The translations under genes were made by a program, and so were the position numbers. A stretch of 64,000 bases of DNA. Source: Hydrogenophilales bacterium. GTDB taxonomy: Bacteria > Pseudomonadota > Gammaproteobacteria > Burkholderiales > Thiobacillaceae. Below are positions 20,354-27,826 of this stretch, piece after piece. The notes beneath the pieces were generated by a model. The model was not told the DNA's origin. It did no database searches and saw only the letters and a list, made by a program, of their open reading frames with translations. How positions within the stretch are numbered: the stretch's first letter is position 1; the number at the start of each line of letters is the position of its first letter. Location of the stretch: NCBI GenBank assembly GCA_016703155.1, contig JADJCP010000012.1, positions 49,381 through 113,380 on the forward strand, written 5' to 3'.

Positions 20354-20631
20354 GCGTGCCCCTCCAGGCCGTTGGCGGGCAACAGGTCGCCGAAGCCCCA
20401 GACCCCCGCGTCGTTCGAGATCAGGGCGAATTCATCGGCCCAGTCATCATGGTAATAGGGGTGGAACAGCGCCAGTTCGCCACGCGTCCAGAGCGGCGGC
20501 GCGGACGGAGCGCGTAGCCCGGATGCAGGCCAAAGGCCGGAATCCGGGGAAACGCCTTCCCGGATTTCGCTGCGTTGCATTGCGGCTGGGGGCTGCATCC
20601 GGGCTACGGGAAGTGGCGGCTTGTTCATCAT
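20338..20631 (-). CDS. Small hypothetical protein between nifV and cysE, containing a repeat
   Basis: An ATG directly follows the nifV stop and the frame runs 97 codons into the start of cysE, so translation is probably coupled on both sides. The first ten residues and the last 55 (WTRGELALFHPYYHDDWADE, VWGFGDLLPANGLEGHAWKT) look like normal protein. The middle third is encoded by the GTAGCCCGGATG-type repeat at 20514-20607. Either the repeat inserted in frame into a small gene, or the coding part starts later. I do not recognise the family. Confidence 0.55.
   Translation of the reverse strand: MMNKPPLPVARMQPPAAMQRSEIREGVSPDSGLWPASGLRAPSAPPLWTRGELALFHPYYHDDWADEFALISNDAGVWGFGDLLPANGLEGHAWKTR
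20514..20607. repeat. GTAGCCCGGATG-type inverted repeat inside a small ORF
   Basis: The element begins GTAGCCCGGATGCAGGCC and ends GGCTGCATCCGGGCTAC, with internal AATCCGGGG and CCCGGATT pairing. It belongs to the same family as 6476-6544. It lies in the coding frame between nifV and cysE. Confidence 0.8.
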
Positions 20632-20632
20632 C

Positions 20633-21781
20633 TCAGTGCACCAGACTGGCCGCCGAACGGCCGACCAGGCGTTGATAGAGGAACACCAGTTCGTGATCGG
20701 CCGGCGCCCGCTTGGCCTTTTCCGTGAAGGCGCGGATGTCCGGCAGCAATTCGCGCGCTTCCGCCGGGCTCAGGGTCAGACCCATGCGCGCGTAGGCGCT
20801 CATGATGCCGTGCGCCCCGGAATGCTTGCCGACGACCAGACGATGCGCGCGGCCGACCTCGCCCGGGTCGAAGCCCTGGTAGGTTTCCGGGTCCTTGAGC
20901 AGGCCATCGACATGGATGCCTGCCTCGTGGGTGAAGACGCCCTCCCCGACCAGGCTTTTCTGCCAGGCGACAGGCCGGCCCGAGGCGGCGGCGACGGTAT
21001 CCGACAACAGCGGGAACAGGCTCAGGTCCAGGCCGGTTTCCATGCCGTAGAGTTTCTTCAGGCCCAGCGCCACCTCTTCCAGCGGCGCGTTACCGGCCCG
21101 CTCGCCCAGGCCGTTGACCGTGGTGTTGACGTGCGTCGCGCCCGCCCGACAGGCCGCCAGGGTGTTGGCCGTGGCCAGGCCGAGGTCGTCGTGGGCATGC
21201 ATCTCGATCTCCAGATCGGTGATCGAGCGCAACGTGGCGATGGCCTCATGGACGCCGAACGGCTCCATCACGCCCAGGGTGTCGGCATAGCGCAGGCGAC
21301 GCGCACCTGCGGCCTCGGCGGTCTCGGCAACGTGCATCAGGAAATCCAGATCGGCGCGCGAGGCATCCTCGCAACCGACGATCACGTCCAGGCCGAGATC
21401 CTGGGCGCGCGGCACCATCTCGCGGATGCTGTTCAGCACCCAGGCGCGATCCTTGCGCAGCTTTTTCTGGATGTGGATATCGGACACCGAAATGGACACG
21501 TCGATGAGATGCACACCCAGATTGCGGCACGCCTCGATGTCGCCGAGACGCATCCGGCTCCAGACCACCAGCTTCGACGCCAGGCCCAGTGACGCCACGG
21601 CGCGGATGCCCTCGCACTCGCGACTGCCCATCGCCGGAATGCCGACTTCAAGCTCCGGCACGCCCATCGCGCCGAGGCGCCGGGCGATGTCCAGCTTCTC
21701 CTCGACCGTGAAGGAAACCCCGGCCGACTGCTCGCCATCCCGCAGGGTGGTGTCGTCGATGATGATGCCGCGCTTGGTCAT
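20633..21781 (-). CDS. nifV: Homocitrate synthase NifV
   Basis: NifV condenses acetyl-CoA and 2-oxoglutarate to homocitrate, the organic ligand of FeMo-co. The 382-residue product starts MTKRGIIIDDTTLRDGEQSA with the HMGL-like catalytic loop, followed by MHAHDDLGLATANTLAACRA with its metal-binding histidines and EGVFTHEAGIHVDGLLK. The frame is open further upstream to 21841, but the sigma-54 promoter at 21818-21833 lies inside that extension, so the ATG at 21781 is preferred. It heads the operon nifV to hemerythrin. Confidence 0.95.
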   Translation of the reverse strand: MTKRGIIIDDTTLRDGEQSAGVSFTVEEKLDIARRLGAMGVPELEVGIPAMGSRECEGIRAVASLGLASKLVVWSRMRLGDIEACRNLGVHLIDVSISVSDIHIQKKLRKDRAWVLNSIREMVPRAQDLGLDVIVGCEDASRADLDFLMHVAETAEAAGARRLRYADTLGVMEPFGVHEAIATLRSITDLEIEMHAHDDLGLATANTLAACRAGATHVNTTVNGLGERAGNAPLEEVALGLKKLYGMETGLDLSLFPLLSDTVAAASGRPVAWQKSLVGEGVFTHEAGIHVDGLLKDPETYQGFDPGEVGRAHRLVVGKHSGAHGIMSAYARMGLTLSPAEARELLPDIRAFTEKAKRAPADHELVFLYQRLVGRSAASLVH

Positions 21782-21817
21782 GGTGTCCAGTGAATCGGAT
21801 GTCGATGTCTGCTGGAT

Positions 21818-21833
21818 TGCAAACCATGTGCCA
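21818..21833 (-). promoter_or_regulatory. Sigma-54 promoter of nifV
   Basis: On the minus strand this reads TGGCACATGGTTTGCA, matching TGGCAC-N5-TTGCA with correct -24/-12 spacing, 37 bases upstream of the nifV ATG. No TGT-N10-ACA activator site is seen upstream within 180 bases. The TCATATTGA element shared with other nif promoters lies about 30 bases upstream of the -24 box. Confidence 0.85.
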
Positions 21834-22018
21834 GCCGGCACGAAATCACTATCTCATTGAAATCAATATGAAATCGTGGCCAGAACGGCCCTACCCCGCG
21901 TCGGCAAGGAGACCAGATGGGGAAGATCGTCATCTTTGCGACAATGCCGATGACAGGCGGCATAGGCCCACGCATAATGGCCATGGCGCCTTTGCGTCCA
22001 TTCCGAGGAGAAAATCGT

Positions 22019-22489
22019 ATGCATGTCCCAATGATCATGGCCGGCATCGCCGGCGTTGCCGCCATCATGGCGGGCTGTTCAAGCACTCCGACCGCGACGA
22101 CCAAGGTCACTTATGAAAACACCATCCGCCAGTTGGTCGACAAGCGCTGCGCGGAATGCCACGGCAACGACGCGCCGAGCATGCCGGACTTCAAGAAGGA
22201 CGAGGAAGGCTACAAGACCAAGAAGCTCGGCCCGCGCATGGATACCTATGAAAACCTGATGGTCATGGTCAACGGCAGCGATACCGGCGCCATCATGCGG
22301 CGCCTCGATGACGGCGCGAACACCAAGGACGGCAAGCCGGGCAACATGTACCAGAGACTGGGCAAGGACGATGCCGAGCGCGCCGCCAACCTGGCCCTGT
22401 TCAAGAGCTGGATGGGCAGCTGGAACCTGAAGCGCGCCAAGGACATCACCGAGGAAGAGCGCAAGCTCGTCCTCGCCCCGCGCAACTAA
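22019..22489 (+). CDS. c-type cytochrome lipoprotein
   Basis: The 156-residue product begins MHVPMIMAGIAGVAAIMAG, a short signal with a lipobox (MAGCSS), so it should be a lipid-anchored periplasmic protein. It has one haem-binding CAECH motif near residue 42 and several later methionines (MDTYENLMVMV, MYQRL) that could supply the sixth ligand. GAGGAG precedes the ATG. The partner is unknown. It is divergent from nifV and opens the plus-strand block between nifV and nifS. Confidence 0.8.
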   Translation: MHVPMIMAGIAGVAAIMAGCSSTPTATTKVTYENTIRQLVDKRCAECHGNDAPSMPDFKKDEEGYKTKKLGPRMDTYENLMVMVNGSDTGAIMRRLDDGANTKDGKPGNMYQRLGKDDAERAANLALFKSWMGSWNLKRAKDITEEERKLVLAPRN

Positions 22490-22504
22490 AAAACGCAGTG
22501 CATT

Positions 22505-22525
22505 CCCTCCCCTTCACGGGGAGGG
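22505..22525 (+). terminator. Hairpin after the cytochrome gene
   Basis: CCCTCCCC and GGGGAGGG pair around a five-base loop, 15 bases after the cytochrome stop. It lacks a clear T-tract. A role as transcription terminator is likely but not proven. Confidence 0.6.
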
Positions 22526-22603
22526 TCAGTCGGCGATCACGATGCGGTTTATTGATCGGGCTAGGTTCATACGTAGCGTGTAAGTGATTTTCATAGCAAT
22601 GTA

Positions 22604-22623
22604 ACCGTTTACCGGTAAACGGT
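22604..22623. promoter_or_regulatory. Perfect 20-bp palindrome upstream of higB, probable operator
   Basis: ACCGTTTACCGGTAAACGGT is a perfect palindrome ending 13 bases before the higB ATG. Position and symmetry fit an autoregulatory site for the HigA antitoxin or HigBA complex. Confidence 0.75.
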
Positions 22624-22636
22624 ATATCATGCTTCT

Positions 22637-22915
22637 ATGATTGTTTCCTTCGCCGACAAGGACAGCGCCGATCTGTTCGCGGGCAAGCGAGTCAAACGCT
22701 ACGCCAACATCGCCGCGATTGCCGAACGCAAATTGCAGCAGCTCGATTGCGCCGCCACGCTCGACGCATTGCGCGTGCCACCGGGCAATCGCCTGGAAAA
22801 ACTGGCCGGCGACCGCGCCGGTCAGCACAGCATCCGTATCAATGAACAATGGCGGCTGTGTTTTGTCTGGAAGGAAGACGGCGTTCACGATGTCGAGATC
22901 GTGGACTATCACTAA
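22637..22915 (+). CDS. higB: HigB-type toxin (RelE superfamily)
   Basis: The 92-residue protein begins MIVSFADKDSADLFAGKRVK and ends with RINEQWRLCFVWKEDGVHDV and EIVDYH, the pattern of HigB/RelE ribosome-dependent mRNA interferases. The gene order toxin first, antitoxin second (21 bases apart) is characteristic of HigBA. A palindromic operator lies just upstream. The pair could stabilise the surrounding accessory block. Confidence 0.9.
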   Translation: MIVSFADKDSADLFAGKRVKRYANIAAIAERKLQQLDCAATLDALRVPPGNRLEKLAGDRAGQHSIRINEQWRLCFVWKEDGVHDVEIVDYH

Positions 22916-22936
22916 ACCTTTACGAGAGGACACGCC

Positions 22937-23248
22937 ATGAGCATTCCCGCCCCCACCAACGGCATGCGCCCGGTGCATCCGGGTGAAATCCTGCGTGAGG
23001 ATTACCTGAAGCCTCTGGGCATGAGCGCGAACGCCCTCGCCCAGGCGCTCAAGGTGCCCGCCTCACGCATCAACGACATCGTCCTGGAACGACGCGGCAT
23101 CACTGTCGATACCGCCCTACGCTTGGTGCGCTACTACGGCGGCGACGTGCAGAGTTGGATGAATTTGCAGACGGCTTACGAGATCAAGGTCGCCGGAAAG
23201 GAACTGGCGAAGAAGATCGAGGAAGAGGTGCAGCCGCTGGCGGCGTAG
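22937..23248 (+). CDS. higA: HigA-type antitoxin, HTH protein
   Basis: The 103-residue protein contains VHPGEILREDYLKPLGMSAN, LAQALKVPASRINDIVLERR and GITVDTALRLVRYYGGDVQS, which is the XRE-type HTH domain of the HigA/VapI antitoxins. It should neutralise the upstream HigB and repress the operon through the palindrome at 22604-22623. GAGAGGACACGCC precedes the ATG. Full length. Confidence 0.92.
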   Translation: MSIPAPTNGMRPVHPGEILREDYLKPLGMSANALAQALKVPASRINDIVLERRGITVDTALRLVRYYGGDVQSWMNLQTAYEIKVAGKELAKKIEEEVQPLAA

Positions 23249-23292
23249 ATGAATGTATTCGTCGGGATATCCAAAATGACCGTATAGGGAAA

Positions 23293-24207
23293 ATGGCTGC
23301 AAAGATCACTCCCCGATTCATCGAGCTAACCTACGAAGCAGCGCTGAAGTCCTTCTGGCGCAAAGAGGCACTCCGTAAATTTCTGCGTGCCTCTCACGTA
23401 GCAGAGACCTTCGTTGTTACTTGGGCACCCGACGAAAGCAAACGAGACTTTCTCGACCGGATGTTTCAAAAGCTCCAAGCCACCGACCGTGGGAAAGCTG
23501 TTATTTTCGAGATGGCACGGTTTCTTTCAGAGCAAACCACGTTCCCCGATTTGCGCAACTGGGAAGACTCTGTACAGAAAATCGCCGAAGCGGCAAAGGC
23601 AGTGGCCGAATTGAAGACATACCTCAAAACGCAAGACGGATCCATTCGGAATGAAAAAGAGCGGGAAGAGGCCAAGGCCAAGGCCCGAGACGATCGCCAG
23701 AAGATACAGCGAAGCCTGACCGACAAAACCAAGCTACAGCAACGCTTAGACGCTATGCATACAGCCGTTGGTACTCAGCAAGGCGGGTATGACTTTCAAA
23801 AATGGTTCTACGATCTTCTCGATTTCTGCGAAATTCAGAATCGACGGCCTTACTTTGCATCAGGTAGACAGATCGACGGGTCGCTCACTTTCGACGGAAC
23901 AACCTATCTCGTCGAATTGAAATTCACAGCAAGCCAAGCAGATGCCACCGATATTGATTCTCTTCGTTCGAAGGTTGACGACAAAGCTGACAACACCATG
24001 GGAATCATGGTGTCTATATCGGGATATTCCAGTGTCGCCATAGCACAAGCGTCAGGCCGGAAGACAACCCTCTTGCTGTTCGATGCCATGCACATCTACC
24101 TATTCTTGTCAGGCACGTTATCCTTCCGAGACATTATTTCCCGCGTGAGACGCCATGCGTCACAAACAGGAGAGGCTTTCCTTGCAGCCGCAAATTTCAG
24201 CAGCTAG
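23293..24207 (+). CDS. Putative PD-(D/E)XK restriction endonuclease-like protein
   Basis: The 304-residue product begins MAAKITPRFIELTYEAALKS. Its N-terminal 90 residues are basic and helical. A charged, probably coiled-coil region follows (residues about 105-150, rich in K, E and R). A C-terminal domain has FQKWFYDLLDFCEIQNRRPY, GRQIDGSLTFDGTTYLVELK, then FTASQADATD. The D...ELK spacing fits the PD-(D/E)XK nuclease core of Mrr-like enzymes. No methyltransferase is adjacent, so this is not a classical restriction-modification pair. Base composition is visibly lower in GC than the neighbouring nif genes, suggesting transfer. The target and function are unknown; a solitary defence nuclease is the leading idea. 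Confidence 0.6.
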   Translation: MAAKITPRFIELTYEAALKSFWRKEALRKFLRASHVAETFVVTWAPDESKRDFLDRMFQKLQATDRGKAVIFEMARFLSEQTTFPDLRNWEDSVQKIAEAAKAVAELKTYLKTQDGSIRNEKEREEAKAKARDDRQKIQRSLTDKTKLQQRLDAMHTAVGTQQGGYDFQKWFYDLLDFCEIQNRRPYFASGRQIDGSLTFDGTTYLVELKFTASQADATDIDSLRSKVDDKADNTMGIMVSISGYSSVAIAQASGRKTTLLLFDAMHIYLFLSGTLSFRDIISRVRRHASQTGEAFLAAANFSS

Positions 24208-24261
24208 GAGTAACCATCTGAGGTACATCGGACGCTACTGGCTGCATGAGCAGCCAGTAGC

Positions 24262-25470
24262 TCACGCATAAACCGGCGCAAACGCCTTCTCAGGCTCCTC
24301 TGCCGGTCCGTTCTCACCCCAGTAAGGCGACAGTTTCCGCAACTGCGCAACGATCTCCGGCACCACCTGGATGACCCGGTCGACTTCGGCCTCGGTGGAG
24401 TAGCGCGACAGCGAGAAGCGTATGGTGCCGTGCGCGGCAGTGTAGGGGATGCCCATGGCGCGCATGACGTGGCTGGGTTCCAGCGATCCTGATGTACACG
24501 CCGAGCCCGACGATGCGGCGATGCCGAATTTGTTGAGCAACAGCAGGATGGCTTCGCCTTCGATGAACTCGAAGGCGATGTTGCTGGTGTTGGGCAGGCG
24601 GTTGCTGACGTCGCCGGTGGCGAAGGCGCGCGGTACCTTGGCGAGGATGCCGGCCTCCAGTTTGTCCCTGAGACGCTTCACTTCGGTGTTCTCGTGGTGC
24701 ATGTGCTGCTGCGCCAACTCGCAGGCCTTGCCCAGGGCGACGATGGACGCGGTGTTTTCGGTGCCGGCGCGCCGGCCGCGTTCCTGGTGGCCGCCCCTCA
24801 ACAAGGGTCTGAAGCGCACGCCGCGCTTCAGGTAGAGCACGCCGATGCCCTTGGGCGCGTGCAGCTTGTGGCCGGAGATCGACAGCATATCGATCTTCGT
24901 GTTCTGCAAATCCATGGGGATCTTGCCGACGGCCTGCACCGCGTCGGTGTGGAACATGACGCCGGCGGCGTGGGCCATCTCGGCCATCTGTTCGACGGGG
25001 AACAGGGTGCCGGTCTCGTTATTGGCCCACATCACCGACACCACAGCGACCTTGTCGGTGAGCAGCCGGGCGTATTCGTCCAGGTCGAGGCGACCCTTGT
25101 CGTCGACCTTCAGGAAATGGGTCTTGTAACCTTCCTTCTCCAGGTGGCTGCACAGCGCCAGCACCGCCGGATGCTCGATGGTCGTGGTGATGATCTCCTT
25201 GCGCTCCGGATTGGCGCGCAGCGCGGACCAGATGGCCGTGGAGTCGGACTCGGTGCCGCAGGAGGTGAAGATGACCTCGGACTCGTGCGCCGCGCCCAAT
25301 AGCTCCTGCACCTGCAAGCGGGCCTTCTTGATGGCCAGGCCGACCTTGTTGCCGAAGCTGTGCATCGACGAGGGGTTGCCGAACTGCTCGGTGAAATAGG
25401 GCAACATCTCCGCGACGACGCTATCGTCGACGCGGGTGGTGGCGTTGTTGTCGAGGTAGATGCCGTCCAT
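24262..25470 (-). CDS. nifS: Cysteine desulfurase NifS
   Basis: NifS is a PLP enzyme that releases sulfur from cysteine for Fe-S assembly on NifU. The 402-residue product begins MDGIYLDNNATTRVDDSVVA. It has HTDAVQAVGKIPMDLQ, the PLP-lysine segment SISGHKLHAPKG, the RRAGTENTASIVALG segment and the catalytic-cysteine loop ASSGSACTSGSLEPSHV. Length and motifs are normal. It is the third gene of the operon iscA-nifU-nifS driven by the promoter at 26782-26797. In Azotobacter nifV follows directly; here about 2.2 kb of unrelated plus-strand genes intervene. Confidence 0.96.
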   Translation of the reverse strand: MDGIYLDNNATTRVDDSVVAEMLPYFTEQFGNPSSMHSFGNKVGLAIKKARLQVQELLGAAHESEVIFTSCGTESDSTAIWSALRANPERKEIITTTIEHPAVLALCSHLEKEGYKTHFLKVDDKGRLDLDEYARLLTDKVAVVSVMWANNETGTLFPVEQMAEMAHAAGVMFHTDAVQAVGKIPMDLQNTKIDMLSISGHKLHAPKGIGVLYLKRGVRFRPLLRGGHQERGRRAGTENTASIVALGKACELAQQHMHHENTEVKRLRDKLEAGILAKVPRAFATGDVSNRLPNTSNIAFEFIEGEAILLLLNKFGIAASSGSACTSGSLEPSHVMRAMGIPYTAAHGTIRFSLSRYSTEAEVDRVIQVVPEIVAQLRKLSPYWGENGPAEEPEKAFAPVYA

Positions 25471-25512
25471 GGGAAGCTCCTTGATGATGCGAATGTTTTC
25501 GTAGGAATGGCG

Positions 25513-26406
25513 TCACACGTGGCTGGCGGCGCGGACGTAGGAACCGGCCCGCGACGGCACGACCTTGACGAACTCGCCCAGGTCTTCCATCAGCCGGGTC
25601 TGGATGCCTTGCAGGGTCTGCGCCTCCATCTGGCAACCGGCGCAGGCGCCGATCATGTTGACGTAGATGGTCTTGCCGTCGACGTCGACCAGTTCGATGT
25701 CGCCGTGGTCGCGTTGCAATTGCGGCCGGATGGCGTCGAGGATGGTCTCGATGCGCTTGATGCGTTGCAGGTTGGTCAGCTTGCTCGGCTTGTTTTCTTC
25801 CTTGAGGACCACGGCATGCGGCGAGAAGGTCTCGCCGCGCTCGGCCATCACCTTGGTGAGGATTTCCTCGATGCCCTCGTGGCACGACGAGCAGCCGCCA
25901 CCGGCCTTGGTGTAGTTGATGACGTCCTCGACCGAAGACAGCTTGTTGGCGCGCACGGTCTCCTCGATGAGTACCGCGTCGATGGCGAAGCATTTGCAGA
26001 TCAGCGCGCCTTCCTCGTGGTCGTCGCTCCAGACCTCGCCGCGATAGTTGGCGATGGCCGCCTGCAGGGCCTCGCGGCCCATCACCGAGCAATGCATCTT
26101 CTCGGGCGGCAGGCCGTCGAGATAATCGGCGATGTCCTGGTTGCTGACCTTGAGGGCGTCGTCCAGGGTCATGCCCTTGATGATCTCGGTGAGCGCCGAG
26201 CTGGAGGCGATGGCCGAGCCGCAGCCGAAGGTCTGGAAGCGCGCATCCTGGATGGTCTCGGTGTCCGGATCGACCTTGAGCATCAGCCGCAGGGCGTCGC
26301 CGCAGTTGATCGAGCCGACATCGCCGACCGCGTTGGCCTCATCCATGGCGCCCGAGTTGCGCGGGCTGAAGAAGTGTTCCTTGACCTTATCGGAGTAGTC
26401 CCACAT
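25513..26406 (-). CDS. nifU: Iron-sulfur cluster scaffold NifU
   Basis: NifU assembles Fe-S clusters for nitrogenase. The 297-residue protein has three parts. An IscU-like domain carries NCGDALRLMLKVDP and a later cluster cysteine in PPEKMHCSVMG. A central [2Fe-2S] ferredoxin-like domain carries ICKCFAIDAVL and KAGGGCSSCHEG. A C-terminal Nfu domain carries the CxxC in IGACAGCQMEAQTLQG. All three are complete. It lies between iscA and nifS. Confidence 0.96.
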   Translation of the reverse strand: MWDYSDKVKEHFFSPRNSGAMDEANAVGDVGSINCGDALRLMLKVDPDTETIQDARFQTFGCGSAIASSSALTEIIKGMTLDDALKVSNQDIADYLDGLPPEKMHCSVMGREALQAAIANYRGEVWSDDHEEGALICKCFAIDAVLIEETVRANKLSSVEDVINYTKAGGGCSSCHEGIEEILTKVMAERGETFSPHAVVLKEENKPSKLTNLQRIKRIETILDAIRPQLQRDHGDIELVDVDGKTIYVNMIGACAGCQMEAQTLQGIQTRLMEDLGEFVKVVPSRAGSYVRAASHV

Positions 26407-26417
26407 GGTCGTGTCCT

Positions 26418-26741
26418 TTACGCGGTGAACGACGAGCCGCAGGCGCAGCTGCTGGTCGCGTTGGGGTTTTCGAACTTGAAGCCGGAGCCGTTCAGGCTGT
26501 CGACGAAATCGACTTGCACGCCCTCAAGCAGGGGCGCCGAGAACGGATCGACCAGCAGGGTGACGCCGCCGAACTCGACGACGACATCGTCCTCGGCCTT
26601 GGCCTCTTCCAGACGCATGCCGTACTGGAAACCGGAACAACCGCCGCCGGAGATGGAAATGCGCAGGCCGGCGACCGGGGCGTCGCTGCCCTTGACGAAC
26701 TTGTCGATGGCGGAAACGGCGTTGGGGGTCAGGGTGATCAT
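26418..26741 (-). CDS. iscA: IscA-like iron-sulfur carrier, nif-specific
   Basis: This A-type Fe-S carrier begins MITLTPNAVSAIDKFVKGSD and has the three conserved cysteines, one in SGGGCSGFQYGM and two in SSCACGSSF. It is 107 residues, normal for the family. It is the first gene of iscA-nifU-nifS, with a sigma-54 promoter 40 bases upstream, and is divergent from nifF. It resembles the nif-linked IscA of Azotobacter. Confidence 0.94.
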   Translation of the reverse strand: MITLTPNAVSAIDKFVKGSDAPVAGLRISISGGGCSGFQYGMRLEEAKAEDDVVVEFGGVTLLVDPFSAPLLEGVQVDFVDSLNGSGFKFENPNATSSCACGSSFTA

Positions 26742-26781
26742 GGTCGGCTCCTCGAAGCAATGGTGTGTACGAGGGAGCTAT

Positions 26782-26797
26782 TGCAATGCCTGTGCCA
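26782..26797 (-). promoter_or_regulatory. Sigma-54 promoter of iscA-nifU-nifS
   Basis: The minus strand reads TGGCACAGGCATTGCA, a near-perfect -24/-12 promoter, 40 bases before iscA. The NifA-type site at 26892-26907 lies 95 bases upstream, and an AT-rich element (ATAAATCATGGAG) lies between them. Confidence 0.9.
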
Positions 26798-26891
26798 GTC
26801 GGGACGGGCAAGCTATCTCCATGATTTATATGGAATGCAGCACCTCGCCGGCGCTGAACAGGCTGTGCGTAAGCCCACTGACCGCCGGCCT

Positions 26892-26907
26892 TGTCGGGTT
26901 TGCGACA
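26892..26907. promoter_or_regulatory. NifA-type upstream activator site shared by iscA and nifF
   Basis: TGTCGGGTTTGCGACA fits TGT-N10-ACA. It lies 95 bases upstream of the iscA -24 box and about 112 upstream of the nifF -24 box. It is the only such site in the divergent region, so it probably serves both promoters. Confidence 0.85.
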
Positions 26908-27018
26908 GACGCACCGGGTGCAGCTCCGACAACCCTCGACCCGGACTAACCCCCGCGCAACAGCGGCCAGCCGCACCGGGCCGGCGTTACGGCCCTGTTC
27001 AGCCGCGTGTCTGGCGTC

Positions 27019-27034
27019 TGGCGTGCGGCTTGCT
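27019..27034 (+). promoter_or_regulatory. Sigma-54 promoter of nifF
   Basis: TGGCGTGCGGCTTGCT keeps the invariant GG and GC at -24 and -12 with correct spacing; the AC after TGGC is replaced by GT. It lies 40 bases before the nifF ATG. Confidence 0.75.
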
Positions 27035-27073
27035 TACAGGTATCCAGTCAGTTCAACCTCAACGAGGACACCC

Positions 27074-27619
27074 ATGGCACGCATCGGCCTGTTTTTCGGC
27101 AGCAGTACCGGAAATACCCGCAAGATCGCCAAGATGATCAAGAAACGCTTCGGCGACGACGAACTCTTCGCCGACCCACTCAACGTCAACAAGGCCACCC
27201 CCGAACTGGTCGCGGGCTACGACTGGCTCATCCTCGGCACCCCCACTCTGGGCGAAGGTCAGATGCCCGGTCTCGATGCCGACTGCCAGAACCCGAGCTG
27301 GGCGGAATTCCTGCCGCAGTTGCAGGACGTCGACTTCTCCGGCAAGACCGTCGCCCTCTACGGCCTCGGCGACCAGGAAAAATACGCGGACAACTTCGTC
27401 GATGCGCTCGGCGAGCTCCATGACTTCGTGGTCGAACGCGGCGCGCGGGTCGTCGGCGCCTGGCCCACCGATGGCTACGACTTCATCGCCTCGAAGGCCG
27501 AGCGCGACGGCGAATTCGTCGGCCTGGTCCAGGATCTCGACAACCAGAAGATGCTACTGGAAGCGCGTCTTGAAGAATGGCTGCGACTGATCGCCCCGGA
27601 GTTCGGCTTGCCGATATGA
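27074..27619 (+). CDS. nifF: Flavodoxin NifF
   Basis: NifF is the FMN flavodoxin that donates electrons to nitrogenase Fe protein. The 181-residue protein begins MARIGLFFGSSTGNTRKIAK, with the FMN phosphate-binding loop SSTGNT, followed by ILGTPTLGEGQMPG and LYGLGDQEKYADNFVDALGE. It is a long-chain flavodoxin, as NifF is. The sigma-54 promoter just upstream and the shared activator site tie it to the nif regulon. Confidence 0.95.
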   Translation: MARIGLFFGSSTGNTRKIAKMIKKRFGDDELFADPLNVNKATPELVAGYDWLILGTPTLGEGQMPGLDADCQNPSWAEFLPQLQDVDFSGKTVALYGLGDQEKYADNFVDALGELHDFVVERGARVVGAWPTDGYDFIASKAERDGEFVGLVQDLDNQKMLLEARLEEWLRLIAPEFGLPI

Positions 27620-27659
27620 AGCCCACCGCCCCCATGGCACCGGGGACGCGCTGAAGAAA

Positions 27660-27748
27660 TCGTTATCGCGAGGAGCGCAGCGACGTGGCGATCCATGGGC
27701 TTTTGATTTATACCGTGCACTGGATTGCCGCGCTTCGCTCGCAATGAC
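27660..27748. repeat. Inverted dispersed repeat after nifF
   Basis: The left arm reads CGCGAGGAGCGCAGCGACGT with GGCGATCCA and the right arm TGGATTGCCGCGCTTCGCTC with GCAATGACC, which are imperfect complements around a 25-base AT-rich centre. This type of element is common in proteobacterial intergenic regions. It fills most of the nifF to STAS gap; nothing else is seen there. Confidence 0.7.
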
Positions 27749-27826
27749 CATTCGCGAATAAATCAGCGTTTTCGTATATGGGGTTTCGGTGAGTGTTGGT
27801 TCATCCGGCAGCGTCTGAATCGCTTG

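Noticed and set aside
21782..21841. Upstream start for nifV
   Set aside because: The sigma-54 promoter lies inside the extension, so it would not be transcribed from that promoter.
23293..24207. Classical restriction-modification system
   Set aside because: No methyltransferase or specificity gene is adjacent.
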